From positions 6,143,858-6,207,857 of the forward strand of contig NZ_GG657757.1 of the NCBI RefSeq assembly GCF_000158955.1: DNA of 64,000 nt. The letters run 5' to 3'. Below the pieces are notes generated by a model that was not told the DNA's origin, ran no database searches, and saw nothing but the letters and a program-made list of their open reading frames with translations. How positions within the stretch are numbered: position 1 is the first letter of the stretch; the number at the start of each line of letters is the position of its first letter. The translations under genes and the position numbers were made by a program. This document shows, in pieces, positions 24,212 to 31,846 of the stretch. This DNA comes from Streptomyces viridochromogenes DSM 40736 (GTDB taxonomy: Bacteria; Actinomycetota; Actinomycetes; Streptomycetales; Streptomycetaceae).

Positions 24212-25072
24212 ATGCCAGAAGCAGCCTCCGTCCCGGCCGTCCGGGCCACGATCGGCGACAGCGAGTTCGACCGCGACACCGCGGTGACCCGCCGTGCGCC
24301 CGGCGTCTACGACATCGACCTCTCCGCCGGCTGGACGATCATCAGCGCCGTCAACGGCGGCTACCTGCTGGCGGTCCTGGGCCGCGCGCTCGCGGACGCC
24401 CTGCCGCACGCCGACCCCTTCACCGTCTCGGCGCACTACCTGACCGCGTCCCAGCCCGGCCCGGCGGTCGTCCGCACCGACGTCGTCCGCACCGGCCGGA
24501 CCCTCTCGACCGGCCAGGCCTCCCTCTTCCAGTACGACGACCAGGGCCGCGAGGTCGAACGCATCCGCGTCCTCGCCTCCTACGGCGACCTGGGCGCCCT
24601 GCCCGACGATGTCCGCACGACGGCCGTGCCGCCCGCCATTCCGCCGATCGAGCAGTGCTTCGGCCCCGACGACGGGCCCGCCCCCGTCGACGGCAGCTCG
24701 GCCATCACGGACCGGCTGATGCTCAAGCTCGACCCGTCGACCCTGGGCTGGGCCCTCGGACAGCCCTCCGGCAACGGCGAGATGCGGGCCTGGTTCGGTC
24801 TCGCGGACGGCCGGGACGCCGACCCGCTCTCCCTGCTGCTGACGGTGGACGCCCTGCCGCCCACCGCCTTCGAGCTCGGGCTGAAGGGCTGGGTGCCCAC
24901 CGTCGAGCTGACCGTGCACGTCCGCTGCCGCCCGGCCCCGGGCCCGCTGCGCGTGTCGATCACCACGCGCAACCTCGCCGGTGGCTTCCTGGAGGAGGAC
25001 GCCGAGGTGTGGGACAGCGCCGGCCGGCTGGTCGCGCAGTCCCGGCAGCTCGCCCGGGTCAGGCTCGGCTGA
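24212..25072 (+). CDS. Acyl-CoA thioesterase family protein (double hot-dog, TesB-like)
   Basis: 286 residues with two hot-dog halves. N-terminal half: GVYDIDLSAGWTIISAVNGGYLLAVLGRAL, FTVSAHYLTASQPGPAVVRTDVVRTGRTLSTGQASLFQYD; C-terminal half: LSLLLTVDALPPTAFELG and VELTVHVRCRPAPGPLRVSITTRNLAGGFLEEDAEVWDSAGRLVAQSRQLARV. This arrangement hydrolyses acyl-CoAs; the chain length preferred is unknown. ATG 24212 has no good ribosome site; TGTACT at 24198-24203 could be a -10 box producing a leaderless message. Confidence 0.82.
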   Translation: MPEAASVPAVRATIGDSEFDRDTAVTRRAPGVYDIDLSAGWTIISAVNGGYLLAVLGRALADALPHADPFTVSAHYLTASQPGPAVVRTDVVRTGRTLSTGQASLFQYDDQGREVERIRVLASYGDLGALPDDVRTTAVPPAIPPIEQCFGPDDGPAPVDGSSAITDRLMLKLDPSTLGWALGQPSGNGEMRAWFGLADGRDADPLSLLLTVDALPPTAFELGLKGWVPTVELTVHVRCRPAPGPLRVSITTRNLAGGFLEEDAEVWDSAGRLVAQSRQLARVRLG

Positions 25073-25643
25073 GCGGCGTACGCCCCAGCCAGGCGGCCAG
25101 CCTGTCGTAGGTGTCGGCTCCCTCGGGGGCCGGCCGGGCCGAGCCGAACGGCGTGCGCTCGTCCCGCTGTTCGTCGGGCAGCATGCGGTGGGCGACGGCG
25201 AGCGCGAACTCGGCCGGCTCCGGGTCGAGGGCGAGCGGCCGGCCCAGGGCCTCGGACAGGTCCCAGGTATGGGTCACCGTCTCCATGACGTAGGCCGACA
25301 GAGCCGTGCGGCCCGGCATCTCGCCGAACGGCAGACGCACCACCGCCTCGAGGCGGTCGTCGCCCGCCCAGGCCTTGACGGCACGGATCCTGGCCTCGTC
25401 GTACGCGACGGCCCAGCCGTCGTCGGGCACGCCCTCCGCGAACGGCTGGGCGGCGACCGCGTCGCCTCCCTCGCCCGCGATCGCGATGCGGCGGGCCCCG
25501 CCGGTGAGATGGCTCAGCAGCGTGCGCACGTCGAACTCGGAGCACGGGGTGGGGCCGTCGAGCCGCTCGGCGCGCACGGCCTGGATCAGCGCGGCGGCCT
25601 GCTCGGTGGCGCGGGCGAACAGCGGGCGGGGGTCGGTGGTCAT
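25059..25643 (-). CDS. TIGR03086-type metal-binding DinB-like protein
   Basis: 194 residues resembling the mycothiol-dependent maleylpyruvate-isomerase N-terminal (DinB four-helix) fold: TPCSEFDVRTLLSHLTGGARRIA holds the first metal-type His, and YVMETVTHTWDLSEALGRP the later His pair. Such proteins bind a divalent metal and often use mycothiol; the reaction here is unknown. ATG 25643 is preceded by a near-perfect AGGAGGAG. Divergent from the WYL regulator, overlapping the thioesterase gene by 14 bp at the 3' end. Confidence 0.82.
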   Translation of the reverse strand: MTTDPRPLFARATEQAAALIQAVRAERLDGPTPCSEFDVRTLLSHLTGGARRIAIAGEGGDAVAAQPFAEGVPDDGWAVAYDEARIRAVKAWAGDDRLEAVVRLPFGEMPGRTALSAYVMETVTHTWDLSEALGRPLALDPEPAEFALAVAHRMLPDEQRDERTPFGSARPAPEGADTYDRLAAWLGRTPLSRA

Positions 25644-25691
25644 CGCGTCTCCTCCTGTGTGGGTGGGCGAGAGGAGCATCCCCGGATAACC

Positions 25692-25709
25692 TGACAACGG
25701 CCGTCAACA
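25692..25709. promoter_or_regulatory. Possible operator between the TIGR03086 and WYL genes
   Basis: TGACAACGGCCGTCA forms a short interrupted dyad in the 103-bp divergent gap, and its minus-strand reading begins with TTGACG, a -35-like word facing the TIGR03086 gene. A WYL/DeoR-type regulator binding here would control both genes. Support is by sight only. Confidence 0.4.
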
Positions 25710-25746
25710 TTTGCTGCGAACTCCCGCACGGCACGATGCTGATGCC

Positions 25747-26724
25747 GTGAAGTCCGACCGACTGCTGTCGATCCTGTTGCTCCTGCAGACCCGTGGCCGG
25801 GTCCCGGCCCGCGAACTCGCCGAGCGGCTGGAGGTGTCCGTCCGCACCGTCTACCGCGACGTCGAGTCCCTGTCGGCCGCGGGCGTGCCGGTCTACGCCG
25901 AACGCGGACGGCACGGCGGCATCGAACTGCTCGCCGGGTTCCGTACGGACGTCACGGGCCTGACCGCCGACGAGTCCCGCGCACTGTTCGTCCTGGCCGC
26001 GCAGGGCGCGCACACCGCGCTCGGGCTGGACGCGGCGTTCGGCTCGGCCCTGCGCAAGGTGATGGCCGCACTGCCGGCCCCGCACCGCCCGGCCGCCGAG
26101 ACGGCCTCCCGCCGCATCCTCGTCGACGCCACCCGCTGGCGGGGCGGCCCGCAACCGGCCGTCGACCTGGAGGTGCTGCGCGACGCGGTCTTCGCCGACC
26201 GCAGGCTGCGGCTGCGCTACCGGCACAGCGGAGAGCGCCAGGTGCGGACGTACACCGTCGACCCGTACGGCCTCGTCGCCAAGGCGGGCGTCTGGTACCT
26301 GGTCGCCGACCGGCGGGCCGCACCGCGGCTCTTCCGGGCGGACCGGGTGCGCGCGGCCCGGCTCCTCGACGATCCGGTGCGGCGGCGCCCGGGCGTCGAA
26401 CTCGCCGACGTCTGGGAGGTCCTGCGCCGGCAGGTCGAGGCGCGTCCCGAGGGGCTCGACGTCACGGTCAGGGTGCGGCGTGACCGGCTTGACATGTTCC
26501 TGCGGCTGACGGCGCCCCTGCTGGCGGGGCTTCCCGAGGACGACGGTGAGAGCGAGTGGGTGACCGTGCGGCTGACGTATGGCGTCCTCGGCGAGACCCG
26601 CCAACTGCTCGCCTTCGCCGACCAGGTGAAGGTCCTCTCGCCCCCTCAGGTGCGCGAGGAGCTGGCCCGGACGGCTGCTTCCGTCACGGGGCTGTACCGG
26701 CGCCCGGGCGGAGCGCCGGGGTGA
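25747..26724 (+). CDS. WYL-domain transcriptional regulator (YafY type)
   Basis: 325 residues. N-terminal DeoR-like winged helix (about 1-60: KSDRLLSILLLLQTRGRVPARELAERLEVSVRTVYRDVESLSAAGVPVYAERGRHGGIEL), middle helical linker, then the WYL domain with RHSGERQVRTYTVDPYGLVAKAGVWYLVADR, where the family's W-Y-L reads WYL; a C-terminal WCX region follows. WYL domains bind small ligands or nucleotides. GTG 25747 begins right at the HTH. Its likely target is the divergent TIGR03086 gene. Confidence 0.9.
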   Translation: MKSDRLLSILLLLQTRGRVPARELAERLEVSVRTVYRDVESLSAAGVPVYAERGRHGGIELLAGFRTDVTGLTADESRALFVLAAQGAHTALGLDAAFGSALRKVMAALPAPHRPAAETASRRILVDATRWRGGPQPAVDLEVLRDAVFADRRLRLRYRHSGERQVRTYTVDPYGLVAKAGVWYLVADRRAAPRLFRADRVRAARLLDDPVRRRPGVELADVWEVLRRQVEARPEGLDVTVRVRRDRLDMFLRLTAPLLAGLPEDDGESEWVTVRLTYGVLGETRQLLAFADQVKVLSPPQVREELARTAASVTGLYRRPGGAPG

Positions 26725-26864
26725 AACCGCAGGTCGGGCGGGTGTCTTGAGGTGCGCTTTGCCTCGCTGACAGGGCGGTCACAGGGCGGGCCCAAGGAAG
26801 GCCCATGCGGCGTTGGTTGAGTGCCCGCCTCAGGACTCCCTCATCTGCCTTGGAGTTGTCTCTC

Positions 26865-27305
26865 ATGAAGCGTGCGCGTCTCGTTCCGGCCGTGACCCTG
26901 CTGGTGCTGTCGTCGGCCCTGGCGTTGGTGGCCTGCGGTTCGGGTGACTCCTCGTCGTCCTCGGGCAGTGGCGGTGGGTCCGGGCAGCAGCGGCAGGCCT
27001 GCCAGGCGCCCTCGGGGATGCCGAGCGGGGCGCCGTCGGGTGTGCCGTCCGGGGCGCCTTCGGGGGCTCCGCCGGGGGTTCCGTCCGGAGTTGCTTCGAG
27101 CGGCACGTCGAGCGGTACGTCGAGTGGCGCTTCGGGAGGTGCTTCGGGAGGCGCCAAGCCGTCGGGTGCCCCGTCCGGGGCGCCTTCCGGGATGCCTTCC
27201 GGGATGCCCAGTGGGGCGCCCGGCGGCGGGCAGGGCGGTCCCGGTGGCGGGCAGGGCGGCGGCTGCGGTGCGCCGGGCGGTGGTGGTCAGGGGCAGGCAC
27301 GGTAG
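26865..27305 (+). CDS. Low-complexity Pro/Ser/Gly-repeat lipoprotein
   Basis: 146 residues. Signal peptide and lipobox at the N-terminus (ALALVAC, lipidated Cys24). The rest is almost entirely repeats: a Ser/Gly linker, then about fifteen P-S-G-x units (x is mainly Ala, Met or Val) broken by a T-S-S-G stretch, and a Gly/Gln end. Two Cys occur, one in QACQAP and one in GGCGAP. No enzymatic domain; presumably an extended wall or surface protein. GGAG is 11 bases before ATG 26865. A bidirectional terminator follows. Confidence 0.72.
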   Translation: MKRARLVPAVTLLVLSSALALVACGSGDSSSSSGSGGGSGQQRQACQAPSGMPSGAPSGVPSGAPSGAPPGVPSGVASSGTSSGTSSGASGGASGGAKPSGAPSGAPSGMPSGMPSGAPGGGQGGPGGGQGGGCGAPGGGGQGQAR

Positions 27306-27324
27306 GCACAGCCGGAAGCCGCGA

Positions 27325-27356
27325 GGGCGGCGCGCTCGGGGACCAGCGCGCCGCCC
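27325..27356. terminator. Bidirectional terminator between the lipoprotein and TetR genes
   Basis: 12-bp stem, 27325-27336 with 27345-27356, 8-nt loop, between two convergent genes. Confidence 0.85.
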
Positions 27357-27377
27357 CCGTGCGTCGTGCGGGCCGGG

Positions 27378-28016
27378 TCAGTCCAGCCAGTGGTGACGGC
27401 CCAGCCCGATCAGCCGCATCTGGCGGGTCGCCACCTGCGCGACGTTCCGGGTCCGCTCCTCCCGCTCCTCCGCCGGCCCCTCCAGCGCCTCCAGGAACAG
27501 CGACGCGGTGATCAGCATCTGGTCGACGTAGAGGTGCGCGAGCATCAGCAGGTCGTCCTCGGACCAGCCCTCGGACACCGGGTCCTCGGCCAGTTCGTCC
27601 TTGACCTCCTGGGCGAACCGGGCCAGTTGCTCGCGTATCGCCTCCCGTACCGGCTGAACTCCGCCATGTCGCTCGCGGGCGATGAATCGGACATGGGCGG
27701 GGTACCCGTCGACGTGACGGGCGATCAGCTCGATGGCGCGCGTGATGCGTTCCTGGCTGTCGTCCGTCGTGGACACCGTCGTCCGGATCATCGGGTGCAG
27801 GCTGCCCAGCGCCTCCTCGACCAGGGCCACGCCCAGGTCCGCCGTGGAGCGGAAGTGGCGGTAGAAGGCGGTCGGGGCGACACCGACGGCGCGGGTGACC
27901 TCGCGCAGCCCGAGGCTGCTCAGGCTCTGCTCCTCCAGCAGCCCCAGGGCCGCGTCCAGGAGTGCCTGCCGGGTCTTCTGCTTCTGGGCCTGCCGGATGC
28001 CGAGCGTGTGACTCAT
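27378..28016 (-). CDS. TetR-family regulator (FabR-like)
   Basis: 212 residues. The HTH is at about residues 15-60: KTRQALLDAALGLLEEQSLSSLGLREVTRAVGVAPTAFYRHFRSTADLGVALVEEA. The ligand domain (FIARERHGG, LARFAQEVKDEL, LYVDQMLITASLFLEAL) resembles the FabR/DUF-type TetR group that senses acyl-CoA or acyl-ACP in other bacteria; the ligand here is not known. A dyad (CAGTT-AAC-AACTG) just upstream suggests autoregulation and control of the divergent small membrane-protein genes. Confidence 0.88.
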   Translation of the reverse strand: MSHTLGIRQAQKQKTRQALLDAALGLLEEQSLSSLGLREVTRAVGVAPTAFYRHFRSTADLGVALVEEALGSLHPMIRTTVSTTDDSQERITRAIELIARHVDGYPAHVRFIARERHGGVQPVREAIREQLARFAQEVKDELAEDPVSEGWSEDDLLMLAHLYVDQMLITASLFLEALEGPAEEREERTRNVAQVATRQMRLIGLGRHHWLD

Positions 28017-28022
28017 ACCATG

Positions 28023-28035
28023 CAGTTAACAACTG
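28023..28035. promoter_or_regulatory. TetR-type operator candidate
   Basis: Inverted repeat CAGTT-AAC-AACTG, 7 bp before the TetR start codon (ATG 28016), in the divergent gap. Downstream on the plus strand are TAGACT (28067-28072), a good -10 box, and ATTGGA (28045-28050) as -35. Confidence 0.6.
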
Positions 28036-28132
28036 TTCTCTGTAATTGGAAAGTCTTGAGAGCCGCTAGACTGGGAAGTCAGTGAACAAGTGTAACCACA
28101 ATCGTTCACCGAAACTCTGGGGGTTGTTAACC

Positions 28133-28300
28133 GTGCTGTTCATCGTCGCCGCGCTCCTGCTGCTGGGCGTCGTCCTGGGCACCGTCGCCCACGCGCCGCT
28201 CACCTTCTCCGTCGCCGCGGGCGTCGTCATCGCGGTCTGGCTCGGCATCTTCGCGCTCCGCGAGCGCCACGGCCGCCGTCGCCACACGCAGGCCCACTGA
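28133..28300 (+). CDS. Small membrane protein, 55 aa (72 aa if started at 28082)
   Basis: Two predicted hydrophobic helices (LFIVAALLLLGVVLGTVAHAP and LTFSVAAGVVIAVWLGIFAL) and a basic tail RERHGRRRHTQAH. GTG 28133 is chosen: upstream codons from the alternative GTG 28082 are AT-rich and include a TTA, unlike the rest, while GGGGG lies 9-10 bases before 28133. Promoter TAGACT at 28067. The last codons and stop lie in the first copy of a 22-bp tandem repeat. No function is recognised. Confidence 0.65.
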   Translation: MLFIVAALLLLGVVLGTVAHAPLTFSVAAGVVIAVWLGIFALRERHGRRRHTQAH

Positions 28301-28345
28301 CCGCCACACGCAGGCCCACTGACCGCCACACGCGGGCTCACTGAC
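28280..28345. repeat. 22-bp tandem repeat, three copies
   Basis: Units at 28280-28301, 28302-28323 and 28324-28345 with two differences in the third; each contains CGCCACACGC and CACTGAC. The first covers the gene's last codons and stop, so the array repeats the stop codon in frame-shifted copies. Confidence 0.88.
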
Positions 28346-28403
28346 CGCCGCGCCCACGCACCGGCCGCCGCTCCACCGATCCGATCACCGGGAGTCGATC
28401 ACC

Positions 28404-28670
28404 ATGCAGCTCACCGCTCCGGCCACACGCCGCACCGGCATCCGCGACACCGACGGCATGGCCGTCGCGTCTTTCATCCTGGGCCTGCTCGGCCTCCTCG
28501 TCCTCAACGTCTTCCTCGGCCCCGTCGCCATCGTGCTGGCCGCCGTCGCCCTGTGGCGCGGCACCAAGCGTCGCGGCCGTGCCTTCCTGGGTCTCGGCCT
28601 GGGCGTCGCCGACCTGCTGGTCCTGGTGGCGTTCATGCAGGCGGACAACTCCGTCTCGTGGAGCTTCTGA
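28404..28670 (+). CDS. DUF4190-type small membrane protein
   Basis: 88 residues with two membrane helices (MAVASFILGLLGLLVLNVFLGPVAIVLAAVALW and GLGLGVADLLVLVAFMQ) separated by a basic loop RGTKRRGRAF. The start MAVASFILG... pattern is the DUF4190 signature in actinobacteria. CCGGGAG is 12 bases before ATG 28404. Function unknown; it may share the message of the preceding small membrane gene. Confidence 0.7.
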   Translation: MQLTAPATRRTGIRDTDGMAVASFILGLLGLLVLNVFLGPVAIVLAAVALWRGTKRRGRAFLGLGLGVADLLVLVAFMQADNSVSWSF

Positions 28671-28737
28671 GCCACGCCGGGTTCGGCCAACCTTGAGCTG
28701 AGGCCGATCGAAGGGGAGCCGTAGAATCGGGCTCACC

Positions 28738-29907
28738 ATGGCTTACCTCGACCACGCCGCGACCACCCCGATGCTCCCGGAGGCGGCAGAGGCGCTCACC
28801 GCCCACCTGGGTGCCACCGGCAACGCGTCCTCCCTCCACGCATCCGGCCGGCAGGCCCGCCGCACCGTCGAGGAGGCCCGCGAGACCCTCGCCGAAGCCC
28901 TCGGCGCCCGCCCCAGCGAGGTCGTCTTCACCTCGGGCGGCACGGAGGCCGACAACCTCGCCGTCAAGGGCCTTTACTGGTCGCGCCGTGACGCCGACCC
29001 GGCCCGCACCCGCGTCCTCGCCAGCCCCGTCGAGCACCACGCCGTCCTGGACGCCGTGCACTGGCTCGGCGAACACGAGGGCGCCACCGTCGAGTACCTC
29101 CCGGTCGACGCCCACGGCCGCGTCCATCCGGAGGCCCTGCGTGAGGCGATCGCCCGCAATCCCGACGACGTGGCCCTCGCCACCGTCATGTGGGCGAACA
29201 ACGAGATCGGGACGATCCTGCCGATCCGCGAACTCGCCGACACCGCGGCCGAGTTCGGTGTCCCCCTGCACTCGGACGCCGTCCAGGCCTTCGGCCAGAT
29301 CCCCGTGGACTTCGCCTCCTCCGGCCTCGCCGCGATGACGGTGACCGGCCACAAGATCGGCGGGCCGTACGGCATCGGCGCCCTGGTCCTCGGCCGCGAG
29401 TACACCCCCGTCCCCGTGCTGCACGGCGGCGGCCAGGAGCGGCATGTGCGCTCCGGCACCCTCGACGTGCCCGCCATCGCCTCCTTCGCGGTCGCCGGGC
29501 GGCTGGCCGCCGAGCAGCGCGAGTGGTTCGCCCGCGAGATCGGCGCCCTGCGCGACGCCCTCGTCTCCGCGGTCCGCTCGGCCGTGCCGGACGCGATCCT
29601 CGGCGGCGACCCTGACCCGGAGGGCCGCCTCCCGGCCAACGCCCACTTCACCTTCCCCGGCTGCGAGGGCGACTCCCTGCTGCTTCTGCTCGACGCCCAG
29701 GGCATCGAGTGCTCCACCGGCTCCGCCTGCACCGCCGGCGTCGCCCAGCCCAGCCATGTCCTCCTCGCCACCGGCACCGACCCCGACCTGGCCCGCGGCA
29801 CCCTCCGCTTCTCCCTCGGCCACACCTCCACCGAGGCCGACATCGAGGCCCTGGCGAAGGCCATAGGCCCGGCGGTGGAACGGGCCAGGGCGGCGGGGCT
29901 GACGTAA
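28738..29907 (+). CDS. iscS: Cysteine desulfurase (IscS/NifS family)
   Basis: 389-residue PLP enzyme that removes sulfur from cysteine. Motifs: YLDHAATTPM, SGGTEADNLAVKG, VEHHAVL, the PLP-lysine HKIGGPYGIGALVL (MTVTGHK), and the persulfide Cys in STGSACTAGVAQPSHVL. Located 755 bp before mnmA, the usual pairing for tRNA 2-thiouridine synthesis, so it probably supplies sulfur for MnmA (and perhaps Fe-S clusters). TAGAAT at 28722-28727 puts transcription start within a few bases of ATG 28738, and no ribosome site is present: probably leaderless. Confidence 0.93.
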   Translation: MAYLDHAATTPMLPEAAEALTAHLGATGNASSLHASGRQARRTVEEARETLAEALGARPSEVVFTSGGTEADNLAVKGLYWSRRDADPARTRVLASPVEHHAVLDAVHWLGEHEGATVEYLPVDAHGRVHPEALREAIARNPDDVALATVMWANNEIGTILPIRELADTAAEFGVPLHSDAVQAFGQIPVDFASSGLAAMTVTGHKIGGPYGIGALVLGREYTPVPVLHGGGQERHVRSGTLDVPAIASFAVAGRLAAEQREWFAREIGALRDALVSAVRSAVPDAILGGDPDPEGRLPANAHFTFPGCEGDSLLLLLDAQGIECSTGSACTAGVAQPSHVLLATGTDPDLARGTLRFSLGHTSTEADIEALAKAIGPAVERARAAGLT

Positions 29908-29909
29908 CG

Positions 29910-29943
29910 CGGCCTGATCCGCGCCCCCGGCCGGATCAGGCCG
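29910..29943. terminator. Convergent terminator between iscS and the amidase gene
   Basis: 11-bp arms 29910-29920 and 29933-29943, loop of 12; the stem overlaps the amidase stop codon at 29936-29938. Confidence 0.8.
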
Positions 29944-30601
29944 GAGCCGTACGCGCCTCACGCACCAGCCGCATGTACTTCTTCCAGTCCCAGTGCGGCC
30001 CGGGGTCCGTGTGGTCCGTGCCCGGGACCTCCACGTGGCCGATGATGTGCTCGCGGTCGACGGGTATGTCGTACCGCGCGCAGATCCGGGCCGTGAGGCG
30101 GGCCGAGGCCTCGTACATCTCGTCCGTGAAGTCCTGCGGACGGTCCACGAAACCCTCGTGCTCGATGCCGACACTGCGCTCGTTGTAGTCGCGGTTCCCC
30201 GCGTGGTACGCCACGTCCAGCTCGCGGATCATCTGCGTGACGTGCCCGTCCTGGCGGACGATGTAGTGCGTGGCCGCCTTGTGCCCCGGGTCCTGGAAGG
30301 CCTTCACCGCGCTGTCGAAGCTGCCCTGCGTGACATGGACGATCACCATGTCTATGCCGAAGTCGTCGGGCCGGTCCGCCCGGCGCCAGTTCGCGTCCGA
30401 CGCCGCCACCCAGCGCGCGCCCGCGTAGTCGACCTCGCCCTCCTTGCGCGGCTTCTCGACGCCCGGAGTCCGCCACCACAGGCGCGCGAGCTCGTCCCGG
30501 GCCAGCACGGCCGTGCCCGTCGCCGCCACCAGCCCGCCGATCAGCAACGCGCGGCGCCCGACCTTCCGGTCGCCGTCCGTCGAAGCCTTCCGCTGTCCCA
30601 T
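29936..30601 (-). CDS. N-acetylmuramoyl-L-alanine amidase, Tat-type signal
   Basis: 221 residues. The N-terminus DRKVGRRALLIGGLVAATGTAVLA has twin arginines before a hydrophobic stretch, a Tat-type signal. The amidase_2/PGRP domain follows (about residues 60-215): VIVHVTQGSFDSAVKAFQDPGHKAATHYIVRQDG, AYHAGNRDYNERSVGIEHEGFVDRP, and HIIGHVEVPGTDHTDPGPHWDW; the His residues in VIVH, IIGH and TDHTDPGPHW are zinc or catalytic ligands. It cleaves the amide linking MurNAc to the stem peptide. Divergent from mnmA (60-bp gap). Confidence 0.9.
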   Translation of the reverse strand: MGQRKASTDGDRKVGRRALLIGGLVAATGTAVLARDELARLWWRTPGVEKPRKEGEVDYAGARWVAASDANWRRADRPDDFGIDMVIVHVTQGSFDSAVKAFQDPGHKAATHYIVRQDGHVTQMIRELDVAYHAGNRDYNERSVGIEHEGFVDRPQDFTDEMYEASARLTARICARYDIPVDREHIIGHVEVPGTDHTDPGPHWDWKKYMRLVREARTAPA

Positions 30602-30661
30602 GTGATCGTCAACGCATACTCGCGAGCCCTGGTTCCCGCGTCCCCGTACCCTGGAGGGGCT

Positions 30662-31792
30662 ATGACTGACACCCCGCAGCGCTCCCGTCCCCTCCGCGTC
30701 CTGGCCGCCATGTCCGGCGGAGTCGACTCCGCCGTCGCCGCCGCCCGTGCGGCCGAGGCGGGCCACGACGTGACCGGCGTCCACCTCGCCCTCTCCGCCA
30801 ACCCGCAATCCTTCCGCACGGGCGCGCGAGGCTGCTGCACCATCGAGGACTCGCGCGACGCCCGCCGCGCCGCCGACGTCATCGGCATCCCGTTCTACGT
30901 GTGGGACCTCGCCGACCGCTTCCGTGAGGACGTCGTCGAGGACTTCGTCGCCGAGTACGAGGCCGGACGCACGCCCAACCCCTGCCTGCGCTGCAACGAG
31001 AAGATCAAGTTCGCGGCGCTGCTGGACAAGGCGCTGGCGCTGGGCTTCGACGCGGTCTGCACGGGCCACTACGCCCAGGTGATCGTGCACGAGGACGGCA
31101 CGCGCGAGCTGCACCGGGCGTCCGACATGGCCAAGGACCAGTCGTACGTCCTCGGCGTGCTGGACGACCGGCAGCTCGCTCACGCGATGTTCCCCCTGGG
31201 CGACACCGTCACCACCAAGGACGAGATCCGCGCCGAGGCCGAACGCAGGGGGCTGGCGGTGGCCAAGAAGCCCGACTCGCACGACATCTGCTTCATCGCC
31301 GACGGCGACACCCAGGGCTTCCTCGCGGACCGGCTCGGCAAGGCGGAGGGCGACATCGTCGACGAGTCGGGAGCGAAGCTCGGCACCCACGAGGGCGCGT
31401 TCGGCTTCACCATCGGCCAGCGCAAGGGCCTGCGCATCGGCACCCCGGCCCCCGACGGCAAGCCGCGCTACGTCCTCGACATCTCCCCGGTGGACAACAC
31501 GGTGACCGTCGGCCCGGCGTCCGCCCTGGACGTCAGCGCCCTCACCGCCGTCAAGCCCCGCTGGTGCGGCGTCGCCCCGACCGGCCCCGGCACCTACACG
31601 GCCCAGCTCCGCGCCCACGGCGGCGAGACCGAGGTCACCGCCGAGCTGGTCGACGGCTCCCTGGAAGTCACCTTCAGCGAGCCGGTCCGCGGCGTCGCCC
31701 CCGGCCAGGCGATCGTGCTGTACGACGGCACGCGCGTGGTCGGCTCGGCGACGATCGCCTCGACGAAGCGGACCCCGGCGGGCGTGGCCTGA
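30662..31792 (+). CDS. mnmA: tRNA-specific 2-thiouridylase
   Basis: 376 residues; adenylates and thiolates U34 of Lys, Glu and Gln tRNAs. The PP-loop AAMSGGVDSAVAAARA is near residue 15, the catalytic Cys are in TPNPCLRCNEKIKF and SHDICFIADGDTQGF, and FTIGQRKGLRIG and the C-terminal barrel (VKPRWCG, SEPVRGVAPGQAIVLYDG) are standard. GGAGGGG precedes ATG 30662. It works with the cysteine desulfurase at 28738; the amidase between them is on the other strand. Confidence 0.97.
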   Translation: MTDTPQRSRPLRVLAAMSGGVDSAVAAARAAEAGHDVTGVHLALSANPQSFRTGARGCCTIEDSRDARRAADVIGIPFYVWDLADRFREDVVEDFVAEYEAGRTPNPCLRCNEKIKFAALLDKALALGFDAVCTGHYAQVIVHEDGTRELHRASDMAKDQSYVLGVLDDRQLAHAMFPLGDTVTTKDEIRAEAERRGLAVAKKPDSHDICFIADGDTQGFLADRLGKAEGDIVDESGAKLGTHEGAFGFTIGQRKGLRIGTPAPDGKPRYVLDISPVDNTVTVGPASALDVSALTAVKPRWCGVAPTGPGTYTAQLRAHGGETEVTAELVDGSLEVTFSEPVRGVAPGQAIVLYDGTRVVGSATIASTKRTPAGVA

Positions 31793-31846
31793 CCGGTGGG
31801 ATTCTTTCGGCCCCGGCCGTGACCTCGCCCCTCTCGGTCCCGCGCC

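Noticed and set aside
28082..28132. GTG 28082 as start of the small membrane protein
   Set aside because: The intervening codons are AT-rich and include TTA, unlike the remaining gene; GTG 28133 has a plausible ribosome site.
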